Origin: Ifrita kowaldi
Lineage: Eukaryota; Chordata; Aves; Passeriformes; Cinclosomatidae
Assembly: GCA_013398055.1 (NCBI GenBank)
Contig: VZRS01014304.1
Coordinates: 552,240 to 616,239, forward strand
Reading direction: 5' to 3'
Length of the DNA: 64,000 nucleotides
Shown here: positions 63,219 through 64,000 of the stretch, piece after piece
Layout: every line of letters starts with the position of its first letter
How positions within the stretch are numbered: position 1 is the first letter of the stretch
Program-made: the position numbers and the translations under genes
The notes under the pieces: model-generated
What the model saw: the letters and a program-made list of their open reading frames with translations, nothing else
The model's database searches: none
Told to the model about the DNA's origin: nothing

Positions 63219-64000
63219 TCTGCATTGACTGGAAAAAGACTTATATATTGCTTTCAACAGCTCTGAAATCCTTAATGATAAAAATGGGGTTTACTTCAGA
63301 TTAATTTGTCAGAATTTCTCTGGGTGCTATGGCTTTATGTTTCTCTTCCTCTTTAGATTACATTTAAATGTATGCAAAAATTCCTTGGTTGTGAAATAAA
63401 GCTCTTGGCAGTTTGCAAACACAGAAGTTAGTTACTCATGCAAAATAATTTTTAATTTTTAGAAAACATACATTTTCAGTGTATCATATTCGTATTATAC
63501 ATTATAAGCATACACTACTTCTGTCACACTTTTATCAATCCATGAGAAAAGGAATTGTCCCTGGTTCATTAAACAAATGCATTTCTGTTTCCCTCACTTA
63601 ACAATGGGCCCACATCACTTTTCAAGGAAGATCCTGATAAAGAAAGGAGCATCCCAGTCATTTTTTAATGTGCAGAATAGTATCTACAGTACTACTAAAT
63701 GTAACATAACTGTATTAACCTAGCAGTCACTACCCCTCAGCCTTAATGGTATCACTGAACTTGCGAGGATCAGTCCTAAGATGACGTATGATCCAAAGAG
63801 TCCACTCGAGTGAAGAGCCCACTTGACCTACCTGCAAAGTAATTTCACAGACTGTAGTGGCAGTTTAAGTAGTCACCCTTCCACAGCTATTTACTCTCTC
63901 TTGTGTTCTGTCAGAGCACAACAAAGCCAGCTATTAGCCTCCAGCTCTAGATTCAAAATGCCCTGGACCTAAGAGCAGATCAGACAACTTCTCAGAATTT

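Larger units (their letters stand above)
58832..64000 (-). other. CPNE8 intron 1, partial
   Basis: At least 5169 bp. No CpG-rich first exon or copine N-terminal sequence was found, so exon 1 and the promoter lie beyond the window. It contains a CR1 copy (about 62580-62915) and A-rich runs at 61614-61640 and 63204-63218. Confidence 0.8.

Noticed and set aside
63824..63860. Minus-strand TTTGCAG followed by GTAGGT, a possible end of exon 1 giving Cys-Arg before exon 2.
   Set aside because: Upstream codons do not match the copine N-terminus, a stop lies about 12 codons before, and there is no CpG-rich context. Exon 1 is more likely beyond 64000.
1..64000. Most open frames of 60-100 codons across the window as possible genes.
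   Set aside because: They lack splice context, start context or family resemblance, and their number is about what AT-rich DNA of this length produces by chance. Several simply read through CPNE8 exons (for example at 6411-6680 and 12686-12946).
1..64000. Search by eye for tRNA genes, CRISPR-like arrays, ribosomal RNA and bacterial-type operons.
   Set aside because: No regularly spaced repeats, no tRNA cloverleaf with recognisable A and B boxes, and no rRNA motifs were seen. A computed scan would be needed to exclude degenerate copies.

Overview
This window is vertebrate nuclear DNA, almost certainly from a bird. It is AT-rich and intron-dominated, with GT-AG splice sites and several decayed CR1-type LINE copies carrying the avian CR1 3' end. 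There is no bacterial-style gene packing, and no rRNA, tRNA or CRISPR array was seen. Order or species cannot be fixed from sequence alone; the CR1 subtypes would suit a neoavian or songbird genome.

One protein-coding gene explains nearly all of the window: copine-8 (CPNE8), on the minus strand. I located 18 consecutive internal exons between 58831 and 1077 by reading the complement strand and joining segments at splice sites with matching phases. They total 1408 nt, about 469 codons. Human CPNE8 has about 564 residues, and the missing parts (about 33 residues at the N-terminus and about 61 at the C-terminus) fit one exon on each side. I therefore number the visible exons 2 to 19. Exon 1, with its promoter, lies beyond 64000, and the terminal exon and 3'UTR lie below position 1.

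Layout from the 5' end of the gene (right to left): partial intron 1 (64000-58832); exons 2-6, the C2A domain (58831-44498); exons 7-11, the C2B domain (37191-23481); exon 12, a lysine-rich linker (20817-20764); exons 13-19, the linker end and the VWA/copine domain (17750-1077); partial intron 19 (1076-1). C2 domains of this family bind phospholipid in a Ca2+-dependent way, and the copine VWA domain is thought to bind partner proteins.

The rest is intron. It holds CR1 fragments near 0.6, 35.4-36.8, 49.7, 53.7-54.0, 57.5 and 62.6-62.9 kb, simple repeats, a perfect 15-bp hairpin at 58.44 kb, a possible conserved noncoding element near 22 kb, three locally GC-rich patches, and several long open frames of unknown meaning. 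The most notable departure from a textbook gene is exon 11, which has no GT at the position where its 5' splice site should be. I saw no clear evidence of a novel biological system.
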